Shown here: one piece after another, positions 11,028-22,213 of the stretch
How the letters are laid out: each line of letters starts with the position of its first letter
Position numbering within the stretch: the first letter of the stretch is position 1
Assembly: GCF_020229735.1 (NCBI RefSeq)
Contig: NZ_CP083455.1
Location: 1,701,001-1,765,000 of the forward strand
Origin: Deinococcus taeanensis
Lineage (GTDB): Bacteria > Deinococcota > Deinococci > Deinococcales > Deinococcaceae
Reading direction: 5' to 3'
DNA: 64,000 nt
Position numbers and translations under genes: made by a program
The notes under the pieces: generated by a model
Told to the model about the DNA's origin: nothing
The model's input: the letters and a program-made list of their open reading frames with translations, nothing else
Databases searched by the model: none

Positions 11028-12114
11028 TGGTGTTTTCCAGCAGCATCGCGTCACCCAGCGAGTAGAAGCGGTAACCACCGGCCAGGGCGGCGTCGTACGC
11101 GGCGCGGATGCGGCCCTCCCCCGCGAGAGCCGCGACGAGCAGCAGCAGGGTGCTGCCAGGCAGGTGCAGGTTGGTGATCAGCAGGTCCGGCACGTTCACC
11201 GGCGTGCCGGGCGTAATGAAGATCTGCGTGTCACCCTCGCCGGGCTGCACCTGCGTGCCGTCCCAGGCACTTTCGAGCGTGCGCACGGTGGTCGTGCCGA
11301 CCGCCACGACCCGCCGGCCCTCGGCCCGGGCGGCATTGATGGCGCGCGCGGTGTCGGGCGTCACCTGCCAGCGCTCGGCGTGCATGACGTGCTCCGCGAC
11401 GCTGCCCGTGATGGGCCGGAACGTACCGGCACCCACATGCAGGGTGACGCTGGCGCGCTCGACCCCCAGGGCGTCCAGGCGGTTCAGGAGGTCCGGGGTG
11501 AAATGCAGGCCCGCGGTGGGGGCCGCGACACTGCCGGGGTCGCGGGCGTACACGGTCTGGTAGCGTTCGCGCCACGTGTCGTCACTGTCGCCCGCGTCAA
11601 TGTAGGGCGGAAGGGGCAGGCGGCCGATCTCGTCGAGGTGCGGGAGGATATCGTGGTCGAAGCGCAGCAGGCGCGCGCCGTCGTCGAGCGTCCCGACAAC
11701 CTGGGCGCGGTGCCCGCCCTCGTGCGCGGGGCCACCGAGCCACAGTTCGTTGCCGGCGCGGCGGGCCGGTTTCAGGTAGGCGCTCCACACGTGGCGTCCC
11801 AGGTCAGGGCGTTCCTCGGCGCGCAGCAGCATGACCTCCACGCTGCCGCCCCCGTGCCCGTGCGCGTCCAGGGGTTTGCGCGCCATGACGCGCGCCGGGA
11901 TCACGCGGCTCTGGTTGAACACGAGCAGGTCCCCGGCGCGCAGCACGTCCGGCAGGTCACGGAACACGCGGTGCGTGATGCGCTCCTGCACGATCATCAG
12001 GCGGGAAGCGTCACGGGGTTCGGCGCCGCTCTGCGCAATCCGGTCCTCAGGCAGGTGAAAGTCCAGGCGGGCCAGCACGGCGTCCGCCCCGGACAGTGGC
12101 GTGACGGGATCCAC
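11017..12114 (-). CDS. queA: S-adenosylmethionine:tRNA ribosyltransferase-isomerase QueA
   Basis: QueA adds the ribosyl moiety of SAM to 7-aminomethyl-7-deazaguanine in tRNA, making epoxyqueuosine. The 365-residue protein has the family blocks FHLPEDRIAQ, DLLVFNQSRVIPARV, PTAGLHFT (about residue 195) and HVGAGTFRP. Length and blocks match QueA throughout. The next queuosine step, QueG, is encoded at 28777-29910 in this window. The start lies 5 nt after the NYN-protein stop, so the two are probably cotranscribed. Confidence 0.96.
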   Translation of the reverse strand: MDPVTPLSGADAVLARLDFHLPEDRIAQSGAEPRDASRLMIVQERITHRVFRDLPDVLRAGDLLVFNQSRVIPARVMARKPLDAHGHGGGSVEVMLLRAEERPDLGRHVWSAYLKPARRAGNELWLGGPAHEGGHRAQVVGTLDDGARLLRFDHDILPHLDEIGRLPLPPYIDAGDSDDTWRERYQTVYARDPGSVAAPTAGLHFTPDLLNRLDALGVERASVTLHVGAGTFRPITGSVAEHVMHAERWQVTPDTARAINAARAEGRRVVAVGTTTVRTLESAWDGTQVQPGEGDTQIFITPGTPVNVPDLLITNLHLPGSTLLLLVAALAGEGRIRAAYDAALAGGYRFYSLGDAMLLENTSRA

Positions 12115-12119
12115 GCGGC

Positions 12120-12674
12120 TCAGTCCTCGGTTTTGGCGGGCGCGTTGCGGGGAGCGCGGGCCGGCATCAGGCCGCCGTCAATGTCGGGCAGGTGCGTGAA
12201 ACGGTCGGCGGCGTCCACGAGTTTCTGCGCGGTGTGCTCGCGGAACGCAATGACTTCCACGCGCTTGCCGCGCTCCTGCAGGACTTCCACGATGTCCGTG
12301 AAGTCGCCGTCGCCGCTGCCGAGCACGATGACGTCCAGGTGATCCATCAGGCGCACCATGTCCGCCACGATGCCCATGTCCCAGTTGCCCTCGTAGATGG
12401 CTTTTCCGCCGTCCGTGACGTGATGCAGCGTCAGGTTCATGCGCCGCACCTTGAAGCCCAGCGTGGACAGCTTGTAGATGAACGGACGGGCCGTGGCCTC
12501 ATTCTCGCGCTCTACGGTGTAGCTGATGGCGTGCACGAGCTCACGGTCCTCGGTGGCGCACCGGAGGATCGTCTCGAAGTTCACGGTCCGTTCGAGCAGG
12601 TCGCGGGCGGAGTGGTAGAGGTTCTGCGTATCAATAAACACCCCGACGCGGGGGCGGTGAACAACGTACTGCAT
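12120..12674 (-). CDS. NYN-domain (PIN-like) putative ribonuclease
   Basis: This 184-residue protein consists mainly of an NYN domain of the LabA/DUF88 type. Acidic metal-binding positions are in GVFIDTQNLY (near residue 12), NWDMGIVADM and the LGSGDGDFTDIV motif, followed by VEVIAFREH. These proteins are single-strand RNA nucleases or regulators; the target here is unknown. The ATG at 12674 is chosen because AGGAG lies 6-7 nt upstream and the conserved domain starts 8 residues later. Longer in-frame extensions would run into the divergent aminotransferase gene. It probably forms an operon with queA. Confidence 0.85.
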   Translation of the reverse strand: MQYVVHRPRVGVFIDTQNLYHSARDLLERTVNFETILRCATEDRELVHAISYTVERENEATARPFIYKLSTLGFKVRRMNLTLHHVTDGGKAIYEGNWDMGIVADMVRLMDHLDVIVLGSGDGDFTDIVEVLQERGKRVEVIAFREHTAQKLVDAADRFTHLPDIDGGLMPARAPRNAPAKTED

Positions 12675-12843
12675 TGATGATCTCCTGTTGGGGCGGTGAC
12701 GGACTCGAAATGGCGGGCGGGAAAGAACAGAGGCACAGCGGGAAATGGACCGCTCTCCGCGGGGGAGGGCGGCGCAGGCAGTGTAACACCACGGCCGGAG
12801 GGCCACGGTAGACACGCCCCTCGCCAGCGTCCCCGCCGCCCGG

Positions 12844-12849
12844 TACCCT
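12844..12849 (+). promoter_or_regulatory. -10 box TACCCT of the aspartate aminotransferase gene
   Basis: TACCCT ends 6 nt before the ATG at 12856, fitting a leaderless transcript. Confidence 0.45.
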
Positions 12850-12855
12850 GAACGC

Positions 12856-14133
12856 ATGACGAGTGACGTGCAGGCCACCCCGGGTTCCGCGCTTGAGCAG
12901 GCGCGCGCAGCGTACGAGGCCGTAAAGGCCAAGGGACTGAAACTGAACATGCAGCGCGGCCAGCCCGCCGACGCGGACTTCGACCTCAGCAACGGGCTGC
13001 TGGGCGCCCTGGGGACCGCAGACACGCACCTGGACGGCCTGGACCTGCGCAACTACCCGGGCGGCGTGACGGGTCTGCCCTCGGCGCGGGCGATGTTCGG
13101 CGCGTACCTGGACCTGAAACCCGAGAACGTGATCGTGTGGAACAACGCCAGCCTGGAACTTCAGTCGTACGTGCTGACCTTCGCGCTGCTGCACGGCCTG
13201 CGCGGCGCCCAGCCGTGGGCGGGGCAGCGCCCGAAGATGATCGTTACCACGCCCGGCTACGACCGGCACTTCCTGCTGCTTCAGACGCTGGGCTTCGAGC
13301 TGCTCACCGTGGACATGCAGCCCGACGGGCCGGACGTGAACGCCATTGAGCGCCTCGCCGCGGCCGACCCCAGCGTGAAGGGCGTGCTGTTCGTCCCGAC
13401 GTACTCCAACCCGGGCGGGGAAACCATCAGCGCCGCGAAAGCCCGGCAGCTGGCCGGCGTTCAGGCGGCCGCCGCGGACTTCACGATCTTCGCGGACGAC
13501 GCCTACCGCGCGCACCACCTCTCCCCCGACCCGGCGCAGCAGGACCAGCCGGTGAATTTCGTGGTGCTCGCCCGCGACGCGGGCTTCCCGGACCGGGCGT
13601 TCGTGTTCGCCAGCACCAGCAAGATCACCTTCGCCGGCGCCGGGCTGGGGTTCGTGGGCAGCAGCGAGGACAACATCAGGTGGCTGTCGAAGTTCCTGAA
13701 CGCGCTGAGCATCGGCCCGAACAAGGTCGAGCAGGCCCGGCACGTGAAGTTCCTGCAGGCGTACCCTGGCGGGCTCGACGGCCTGATGGCCGCGCACGCC
13801 GCCCTGATCGCCCCGAAGTTCCGCGCGGTTGACGAGGTGCTGCGGGACGAACTCGGCAGCAGCGGTGAGTTTGCTTCGTGGACCAGCCCGCGCGGCGGGT
13901 ACTTCATCAGCCTGGACACCACCGCGCCGGTCGCCACTCGCGTCGTGCAGCTCGCCGACGAGGCCGGCGTGAGCCTCACCCCCGCCGGCGCCACCTACCC
14001 CGGCGGGCAGGACCCGCACAACCGCAACATCCGCCTCGCGCCGACCCGCCCGCCCGTGGAGGAAGTGTATGAAGCGATGCGCGCCGTGGCCGCGTGCATC
14101 CGCCTGGCCACCGAGGAGCACCGCGCCGGCTGA
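12856..14133 (+). CDS. PLP-dependent aspartate aminotransferase, subgroup Ic (AspT-like)
   Basis: This 425-residue fold-type I aminotransferase probably exchanges the amino group between aspartate and 2-oxoglutarate. It lines up block by block with the Corynebacterium AspT family as I remember it: NMQRGQPADADFDLSNGLL, LRNYPGG, VTTPGYDRHFLLLQTLGFE, VPTYSNPGG, the PLP lysine in STSKITFAGAG, IGPNKVEQARH, and RLAPTRPPVEEVYEAM. Class Ic enzymes are distinct from classical AspC. Its divergent neighbour encodes the NYN protein. Confidence 0.88.
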   Translation: MTSDVQATPGSALEQARAAYEAVKAKGLKLNMQRGQPADADFDLSNGLLGALGTADTHLDGLDLRNYPGGVTGLPSARAMFGAYLDLKPENVIVWNNASLELQSYVLTFALLHGLRGAQPWAGQRPKMIVTTPGYDRHFLLLQTLGFELLTVDMQPDGPDVNAIERLAAADPSVKGVLFVPTYSNPGGETISAAKARQLAGVQAAAADFTIFADDAYRAHHLSPDPAQQDQPVNFVVLARDAGFPDRAFVFASTSKITFAGAGLGFVGSSEDNIRWLSKFLNALSIGPNKVEQARHVKFLQAYPGGLDGLMAAHAALIAPKFRAVDEVLRDELGSSGEFASWTSPRGGYFISLDTTAPVATRVVQLADEAGVSLTPAGATYPGGQDPHNRNIRLAPTRPPVEEVYEAMRAVAACIRLATEEHRAG

Positions 14134-14208
14134 GCAGGCACACCGGGGTGGGCGGCAGGCCCGGCGCCCTGCCGCCCGCCTTGACTTTCATGAAGGCTCA
14201 CCCTGACG

Positions 14209-14730
14209 ATGAGGGGAATGCCGAACCGTTACGCTGGCTCTCCCGATGACCGCGCCGCGCTGGACGCGTATGTGAAACTGTGGCGCGCGTCCCACGCCGT
14301 GGAGGTCAGTGCCAACCGCCACCTCGCCCAGCATGACCTGACCATCAGTCAATTCGGCGTGATTGAAGCGCTCTACCACCTGGGGCCCCTCAGCCAGCGG
14401 CAGCTGGCCGACAAGATCCTGCGGTCCAGCGGAAACCTCACCATGGTGATTGACAACCTGGAACGCGACGGTCTCGTGAAACGCGAACGCGATGAACTCG
14501 ACCGCCGCGTGATGCGCGTCTCACTGACGCCGGCCGGACAGAGCCTGATCGAGCGGGTCCTGCCCCGGCACGTCGAGGGTATCCGCGATGTGTTCAGCGT
14601 GCTGAACGACGAGGAACTGGCGCAGCTGAGCGTCCTGACCCGCAAGCTGGGCCGCGCCCTTCAGGGCCGCGCCCCGGCCGAGCCCCCCACGCCGGGCGCG
14701 CGGCGCCGCACCCGAAAGGGACAACCCTGA
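14209..14730 (+). CDS. MarR-family transcriptional regulator
   Basis: This 173-residue winged-helix regulator shows LTISQFGVIEALYHLGPLSQRQLADKILRSSGNLTMVIDNLERDGLVKR followed by the wing DRRVMRVSLTPAGQSLI, the standard MarR arrangement. The C-terminal ~20 residues are basic and low complexity (TPGARRRTRKGQP). Two in-frame ATGs (14209 and 14218) compete. TTGACT at 14181-14186 could serve as a -35 box with transcription starting close to the second ATG. Ligand and targets are unknown; no divergent partner gene is adjacent. Confidence 0.88.
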   Translation: MRGMPNRYAGSPDDRAALDAYVKLWRASHAVEVSANRHLAQHDLTISQFGVIEALYHLGPLSQRQLADKILRSSGNLTMVIDNLERDGLVKRERDELDRRVMRVSLTPAGQSLIERVLPRHVEGIRDVFSVLNDEELAQLSVLTRKLGRALQGRAPAEPPTPGARRRTRKGQP

Positions 14731-14759
14731 GGCGCGGAGGAAAAGCGGTTTCACAGCGC

Positions 14760-14787
14760 GCGGCCGTGCTCCCTGGGGGTCGGCCGC
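14760..14787. terminator. Possible bidirectional terminator
   Basis: A 7-bp GC stem (14760-14766 with 14781-14787) lies between the convergent MarR gene and the small membrane protein gene. Confidence 0.4.
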
Positions 14788-14797
14788 CCGCTGAGGG

Positions 14798-15163
14798 TTA
14801 CTTGCGCGCCTCGGTAATATCCAGAGTGCCGGTGAAATTGCGGTACTCGACGATCAGTTCGTACGTTCCGTTCGGCCCCGATCCCAGCAGGTTCAGGGCC
14901 CAGGTGCCTTTCGGGCAGATCTGCCCGGCCACCTGAATGCCTTTGGGGTCCAGCAGGCGCAGCGTGACGTTTCCCCTGCGGACACTACAGCTGCCGCGCA
15001 CCCCCACATGCTGTCCCTCCTCGAAGGTACTGAACCCATAGTGGCCTTCCCCCGTCGCGTTCAGCATGTACGTGGGCGTGAGTGTGACGTAGCCGAACCG
15101 GAGTCCGAACGTGAAGTACATCAGCGTCAGGACCAGTGCCAGAGCAGCGAGCAGGAACCGCAT
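14798..15163 (-). CDS. Small membrane-anchored or exported protein of unknown function
   Basis: The 121-residue product begins MRFLLAALALVLTLMYFTFGL, a single N-terminal hydrophobic segment that is either an uncleaved anchor or a signal peptide. The rest is a short beta-rich domain with two cysteines (GSCSVRRG and GQICPKG) and the end ELIVEYRNFTGTLDITEARK. The cysteines suggest an extracytoplasmic disulfide. I do not recognise the family. The ATG at 15163 is preferred over an upstream in-frame start because the hydrophobic segment then sits at the N-terminus. Confidence 0.65.
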   Translation of the reverse strand: MRFLLAALALVLTLMYFTFGLRFGYVTLTPTYMLNATGEGHYGFSTFEEGQHVGVRGSCSVRRGNVTLRLLDPKGIQVAGQICPKGTWALNLLGSGPNGTYELIVEYRNFTGTLDITEARK

Positions 15164-15210
15164 TGCCCAGAGTCTACCCCGCGCGTCTCCTCCGCGTGAC
15201 GGCACACCCG

Positions 15211-16677
15211 CTAGCACCCTCCGGCCGGCTCGGCCGGGCCCCGCAGCGCCTGGCCAAGCCGGGCCGCGCCGTCACGCAGCGCTTCCGGGGTCAGGTGCGC
15301 GAAGCCCAGCAGCACTGCCGCCGGGTGCCCGGCTGGCCCCAGTGCCCCTACCGTGCTGAGCGCCACGCCGTGCAGCGCCGCGCGGCGCTGCACGTCCTCT
15401 TCGGTCCAGGGGGCGGGCAGCGGCACGTACAGGTGCAGGCCACCCGGCGCGGGCGCCCAGGGCCAGCTGGGCAGCGCGCGGCGCAGTTCACGCAGCAGCA
15501 CCTCCTGCCGGTGCGCCAGCACCTGCCGCGCGCGGCGCAGGTGCCGGCTGTACGCGCCGCTCGCCAGGACGTCCGCGAGCGCCAGGGCGTCCAGCCGGCC
15601 CGGCACGCGGTCGGTCAGGGGCCGCGTGGCGCCCAGCACGCGCAGCACGTCCGGCGGACCCACCAGGAATCCGCTGCGGGTCACGGGCGCGAGGCTTTTG
15701 CTGAACGACCCGAGCAGCAGCACGCGGTCCGGGGCGAGGCCCTGCAGAACGCCAGGCGGCCGCGCGGCGTGGTACAGGTCCGCGGCGTAATCGTCTTCCA
15801 GCACGAACGCACCGGCGTGGCGGGCCCAGCGTATGAGGTCCTGGCGCGCCGCGGCCTGCAGGGTCACGCCAGTCGGGTAGTGACAGCCGGGGGTGACGTA
15901 CAGCAGCGTGGCGCGGTCGGGCAGCGCGTCGCTGCGCAGACCGCTGGCGTCCACCGGGACGGGCAGCACCCGCGCGCCCGTGGCCGCCAGCGCCGCGCGC
16001 GCCCCAGGGTAGGTGGGGTCCTCCACGGCCGCGGTTCGCCCTGGTTCCAGGAAGACCCGCGCCAGGGCGTCGAGCGCGGACTGCGTGCCGCTGGTGAGCA
16101 TCACCATGTCCGGCGTGACCTGCGCGCCACGTTCAGCGTTCAGGTAAGCGGCGAGGGCCCGCCGGGTCTCCAGCGGACCCAGAGGATCGTCAGGGCCGCC
16201 GGATTGCAGGGCCTGCGCGGCGCGCCGGGCCAGGGCCTGCGTCCAGGCGGCCTCCGGGTACAGCTCCGGCACGGGCTGGCCCACACGGAAATCCACGGCG
16301 TATTTTCCTCCGGCGTCCTGCACCTGCCCGCTCAGGGCACGCTGTGCCCAGCGGCTCAGCGGGAGCGGCGCGCCGGGGTTGAGGGCAGTCAGCGCCAGCG
16401 GCGGGGCACTGATGACCGTGCCGCTGCGCCCCTGCGCCCTGACGTACCCTTCCAGTTCCAGTTGCGTCAGGGCGTCCACCAGGGTATTGCGGGACACGCC
16501 CAGGTGCTCCGCGAGGCGCCGGTGCCCGGGGAGCCGCGCGCCCTGCGGGAGGGCGCCGCGGGTCACGGCGGCGCGCAGGGTGCGCGTGACAAGGGCGTGC
16601 CGCGGTTCGCCCGGCTGGGCAGGCAGCAGGCACAGCGCTTCCAGCCAGGGCGTTTCGCGCCGCGCGGGACGGCTCAG
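15211..16677 (-). CDS. MocR/PdxR-type regulator (GntR winged helix fused to aminotransferase fold)
   Basis: The N-terminal winged helix includes [43 protein letters not shown] linker leads to a fold-type I aminotransferase domain with the PLP lysine in [11 protein letters not shown] and [10 protein letters not shown] upstream. MocR proteins use PLP as ligand and regulate nearby genes. The nearest conventional start, GTG at 16566, would remove the first helix of the winged helix. The reading frame continues upstream to 16690 with plausible family sequence but no ATG/GTG/TTG. A CTG at 16677, overlapping the stop of the upstream gene as CTGA and preceded by GGGAG, is my preferred start. The regulator's target is unknown. 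Confidence 0.8.
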   Translation of the reverse strand: MSRPARRETPWLEALCLLPAQPGEPRHALVTRTLRAAVTRGALPQGARLPGHRRLAEHLGVSRNTLVDALTQLELEGYVRAQGRSGTVISAPPLALTALNPGAPLPLSRWAQRALSGQVQDAGGKYAVDFRVGQPVPELYPEAAWTQALARRAAQALQSGGPDDPLGPLETRRALAAYLNAERGAQVTPDMVMLTSGTQSALDALARVFLEPGRTAAVEDPTYPGARAALAATGARVLPVPVDASGLRSDALPDRATLLYVTPGCHYPTGVTLQAAARQDLIRWARHAGAFVLEDDYAADLYHAARPPGVLQGLAPDRVLLLGSFSKSLAPVTRSGFLVGPPDVLRVLGATRPLTDRVPGRLDALALADVLASGAYSRHLRRARQVLAHRQEVLLRELRRALPSWPWAPAPGGLHLYVPLPAPWTEEDVQRRAALHGVALSTVGALGPAGHPAAVLLGFAHLTPEALRDGAARLGQALRGPAEPAGGC

Positions 16678-16979
16678 CGGAACTCCCGTTCAAGCCAGGC
16701 CCGCTGACCGCCCTCCGCTTCGAGCGCCTGACCGGCGAGCAGCAGGAACCGGTCGCGGGCAGCCTCGGCCTGCGCGGCGTTCAGGCCGTGTGCAGCGGGG
16801 TCCCGCAGCAGTTGCCGCAGGAGCGGGAACACCGGGGTGCTGGCGTGCACAGTGCCGTTCACGGTGACGTCCGCCGGCCACTTCAGCAGCCAGTCCAGAG
16901 CGTACGGGGCAGGTTCCAGCACGCAGCCGCCGGGGTAGGGAATGCGGCCGGGGGCAGGAAAGGTCACGGCGTCAGTCAT
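16674..16979 (-). CDS. Small uncharacterised protein upstream of the MocR regulator
   Basis: This protein of 101 residues (105 if started at the ATG at 16991) has no motif I recognise. It contains a compact N-terminal beta-like part ([39 protein letters not shown]) and a helical end rich in Ala, Arg and Glu. Its stop overlaps the proposed CTG start of the MocR gene, so the two are likely translated together and the protein may be functionally tied to the regulator. Codon use fits the genome. Confidence 0.6.
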   Translation of the reverse strand: MTDAVTFPAPGRIPYPGGCVLEPAPYALDWLLKWPADVTVNGTVHASTPVFPLLRQLLRDPAAHGLNAAQAEAARDRFLLLAGQALEAEGGQRAWLEREFR

Positions 16980-17173
16980 GCCGCCCAGCATGCGCCGGCC
17001 GGGGCCGTTTGAACAGCGGTCCGGGCAACCATCGGCTGGGCCTGCGGGAAAACCTCGGGGCAGACTGGGGGGCCGGCCGGGCCGGTCAGTGCGGGAAAAA
17101 AGCGCGGTGTGGCAGAGGCCAGAAGGGGACCTCCACCGGTGGGTGGGGCCCCCCTCCTGCCAGGGTCGTGGCT

Positions 17174-18743
<1,570 letters not shown>

Positions 18744-18753
18744 GGGGGCTCCT

Positions 18754-19986
18754 TCAGTTCAGGTGGGAGTAGGCGCGGAGTTCTTCCGGCACTTCCTCGT
18801 CGTACAGGTCCCGCCACGCGCGGCCGTCAAAGGTCACTTCGGACTCCATGAAGGTCTGCGCGAGCGGGTCGGGATCGGTCAGGGCGTCCACGGGAATGTC
18901 CAGCCGCACCGCGAGCGGGACGGGCAGGGCCGCGCCGTCGGGAAGAATCAGCTCGCCTTCAAAGGTGGCGGTCAGGAGTTCCTGCGTCCATTTGGCCCAG
19001 TCGTCGGGAATACCGGCGCCAGTTTCGTCCCGCAGTTCGGTGCGCAGGCGTTCGGCGTGCTCGTCGGGAATGTCCCCGTCGGCCCACTCGATGCGCCCGT
19101 CGGCGTGCACGGTGACAGTCACGGTGTCCAGGTCGAAGATCTGCGCGAGTTCGGGCGGCAGGCCGTCCTCGACCGCCTCGCCGTCCTCGTAGGAGAGCCA
19201 CGTGTCGCCGTCCAGGGTGTAGGCGCTGCCGCCGGGCTGCACGGCCACGTCCACGTTCCCCAGCGTGGCGAAGGCCATGCTCAGCGGGGACTGCAGGGGC
19301 GCGGGCTGACGCAGGTCGAAGGTGACGCGGCGCGCGGCAGGCACGGGGGCCTCGGGGTCGCCCATGGCGTCCCGGTGCGTGGCGATCCAGCCGCCGTCAT
19401 CCTCGCCGTGCCATTCGCGCGCCAGGGTTTCCAGCGCCTCGAGCAGCTCGGCTGGCGGTTCGGGGTCGATGTCCACGCGGCCCTCGCGCCACTGCTCCGC
19501 GCGGTACGAGGCGATCACGTCGCCGGTCAGGCGCGCCGCGGGATGCTGAAGCAGGTACTTCAGCGCCTCGGTGGGATTGGCGTTGGCAGGGAAGGCTTCC
19601 CAGCGGGTGCCGTCAAAGGAATGCTGCGCCTCGCGGATCCGCACGCGTCCGCCGTCCACCCGCAGGTCCGCGCCCTCGGGGCGGCTGCCCACCGCGAGCT
19701 CGCCCGCGAAGCGCCGCCAGCCGGGCACGGGCAGGCTCTGCACGTCGTCCAGGGTGTCCAGGAACCGGTCCACGCGGCCGTGCATGACCAGCTGCGTGCG
19801 GTAGGCACTGGCCCACGCCGCGCCGTACGGCTGCGAGAGGCGCAGCGCGCTGTGAAGCTGCTCCCGCAGCGCGGCGTCCTCGGGCGCACGGTCGAAGGTG
19901 ACGGTGCCGTCGGCGTCCATGCGCGCCTCGAAGGGATGCACGGTTGGCATCAGGCCCAGCTGTTTGCGACGTTTGGCTTCACCCAT
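18754..19986 (-). CDS. Uncharacterised 410-residue protein with N-terminal MGEAKRRK tag, inside the leu operon
   Basis: I do not recognise the main body. It is acidic, without membrane segments, and has repeated short blocks that look like two related beta-rich halves. Examples are RVRIREAQHSFDGTRWEAFPA versus ESEVTFDGRAWRDLYDEEVPE, and WHGEDDGGWIATHRDAMG. The N-terminus MGEAKRRKQLGLMP is a short basic tag that I recall at the start of otherwise unrelated bacterial proteins. It lies between the LysE-type exporter gene and leuD, 10 nt before leuD, so it is cotranscribed at least with leuD. A TAAGCT box lies 9 nt before the ATG, so a second promoter inside the leu operon is possible. Confidence 0.75.
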   Translation of the reverse strand: MGEAKRRKQLGLMPTVHPFEARMDADGTVTFDRAPEDAALREQLHSALRLSQPYGAAWASAYRTQLVMHGRVDRFLDTLDDVQSLPVPGWRRFAGELAVGSRPEGADLRVDGGRVRIREAQHSFDGTRWEAFPANANPTEALKYLLQHPAARLTGDVIASYRAEQWREGRVDIDPEPPAELLEALETLAREWHGEDDGGWIATHRDAMGDPEAPVPAARRVTFDLRQPAPLQSPLSMAFATLGNVDVAVQPGGSAYTLDGDTWLSYEDGEAVEDGLPPELAQIFDLDTVTVTVHADGRIEWADGDIPDEHAERLRTELRDETGAGIPDDWAKWTQELLTATFEGELILPDGAALPVPLAVRLDIPVDALTDPDPLAQTFMESEVTFDGRAWRDLYDEEVPEELRAYSHLN

Positions 19987-19998
19987 AGTCTGCCCAGC

Positions 19999-20622
19999 TT
20001 ACTCGCGCGAGGCCAGCAGCAGTCCGCCGAAGCCCAGCATCAGGGTGCCGGCCACGCGGTCCACGGCCTGCCGGGCCCGCAGGTACGCGCGCTGCATGGG
20101 GGCCGTGGACATGCCGGTGGCGACCAGCGCGAACCACGCCCCGCTGAGCAGCACGATCACCGCGAACGCCGCGCCCTTCAGGGCGAGGTCCGCGTGCTGA
20201 CCCAGCACGCCGGAGAACACGCTGCCGAAGAACACGGCGGCTTTGGGGTTGCTGATGTTCGTGACGAACCCGGCCCGCAGGGCCTGCAGGTCCCCCAGCG
20301 GCGCACGGAGGTCCTGGGCGCCGGCTGCGCCGGGTTGCGCGCTGCTGCGCCACAGGCTGTACCCCATCCACAGCAGGTACAGACCGCCGGCAACTTTCAC
20401 CACGCCGTGAATCCACGGGAAGGCCTGGAACAGCAGGCCCACGCCCAGCAGGGCCAGCGCCGCCCAGACCGCAATGCCCGCCACCACGCCCAGGCCGGCG
20501 AGCAGAGCGGCGCGGCGGGTGCGGGCGAGCGCGGTCTGGCTGACGAGCAGCACGTCCGGTCCGGGAATGACCAGCACCACGGCGTGCACGGCGGCCACGG
20601 CCAGCAGAATCTTCAGGTCCAC
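19999..20622 (-). CDS. LysE-family amino acid exporter
   Basis: This 207-residue inner-membrane protein has six hydrophobic segments in the LysE/RhtB arrangement. The family signature VIPGPDVLLVSQTALARTRRAALLAGLGVVAG is near the N-terminus, followed by GGLYLLWMGYSLWRSS and GFVTNISNPKAAVFFGSVFSG, where the NPK motif is typical. It sits 22 nt after leuC in the leucine operon, which suggests export of leucine or an analogue as an overflow valve. That is an inference from position only. Confidence 0.88.
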   Translation of the reverse strand: MDLKILLAVAAVHAVVLVIPGPDVLLVSQTALARTRRAALLAGLGVVAGIAVWAALALLGVGLLFQAFPWIHGVVKVAGGLYLLWMGYSLWRSSAQPGAAGAQDLRAPLGDLQALRAGFVTNISNPKAAVFFGSVFSGVLGQHADLALKGAAFAVIVLLSGAWFALVATGMSTAPMQRAYLRARQAVDRVAGTLMLGFGGLLLASRE

Positions 20623-20644
20623 GTCTTCCCTCCCCTGCCGGTTC

Positions 20645-21931
<1,287 letters not shown>

Positions 21932-21953
21932 GAGAACCTCCCCCAAGCAAACG

Positions 21954-21985
21954 CGCCCCCGGTCGCTTTCAGGCGTCCGGGGGCG
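21954..21985 (-). terminator. Attenuator (terminator hairpin) upstream of leuC
   Basis: On the minus strand a 9-bp GC stem (21977-21985 with 21954-21962) continues through one mismatch into 3 more pairs and a 6-nt loop. GTTTGCTT follows. The 5' arm can alternatively pair with the GGGGGCG at 22013-22019 inside the leader ORF, so terminator and antiterminator are mutually exclusive. Confidence 0.75.
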
Positions 21986-22008
21986 ATCGAGTGAACGCTG
22001 GGCTGCGC

Positions 22009-22074
22009 TCAACGCCCCCAACGAAGAAGAAGCGCCGCTCCGGGCGCGCCGTTCTGTCGTGGGCGGTTGAACAT
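22009..22074 (-). CDS. Leucine leader peptide of the leu operon (21 residues)
   Basis: A 21-codon ORF starts at 22074 and ends with TGA at 22009-22011. Its product ends in AALLLRWGR. The three consecutive Leu codons are all CTT, which is not the usual Leu codon in this GC-rich genome. A terminator hairpin follows 24 nt after the stop, and leuC starts 23 nt beyond that. Slow translation of CTT when charged tRNA-Leu is scarce would leave GGGGGCG (22013-22019) free to pair with the terminator's 5' arm, opening transcription into leuC. A ribosome reaching the stop codon would cover that segment and permit termination. The ATG follows a TACACT box by 6 nt, so the leader message is itself probably leaderless. 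Leucine leader peptides are established regulation in enteric bacteria and Thermus; this one is inferred from sequence. Confidence 0.78.
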   Translation of the reverse strand: MFNRPRQNGAPGAALLLRWGR

Positions 22075-22080
22075 GCCTGA

Positions 22081-22086
22081 AGTGTA
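22081..22086 (-). promoter_or_regulatory. -10 box TACACT for the leu leader
   Basis: TACACT on the minus strand ends 6 nt before the leader ATG at 22074. No -35 box is evident. Confidence 0.55.
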
Positions 22087-22201
22087 CGGGAGTCGCGCGG
22101 CGCGCCGCGGCAGGTGTGTAGATAGGCGCGGCGCGGCAACATGAAGACCTACGGTCAGGCGGTCATCACTTTGGCGTATGAAAAGCGTCAGTCGCTGCCG
22201 C

Positions 22202-22207
22202 TAAGCT
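22202..22207 (+). promoter_or_regulatory. -10 box TAAGCT of the 86-residue protein gene
   Basis: TAAGCT ends 6 nt before the ATG at 22214. This supports the start of this otherwise unrecognised small gene. Confidence 0.45.
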
Positions 22208-22213
22208 GCAGGC

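Noticed and set aside
12675..13052. N-terminal extension of the NYN protein by about 126 residues
   Set aside because: It would overlap the divergent aminotransferase gene and its promoter; the Shine-Dalgarno and domain start support 12674.
22009..22074. T-box or other tRNA-binding riboswitch upstream of leuC or cysS
   Set aside because: Both leaders are under 150 nt, lack a T-box sequence and specifier stem, and contain mini-ORFs with the relevant codons; ribosome-mediated attenuation explains them better.
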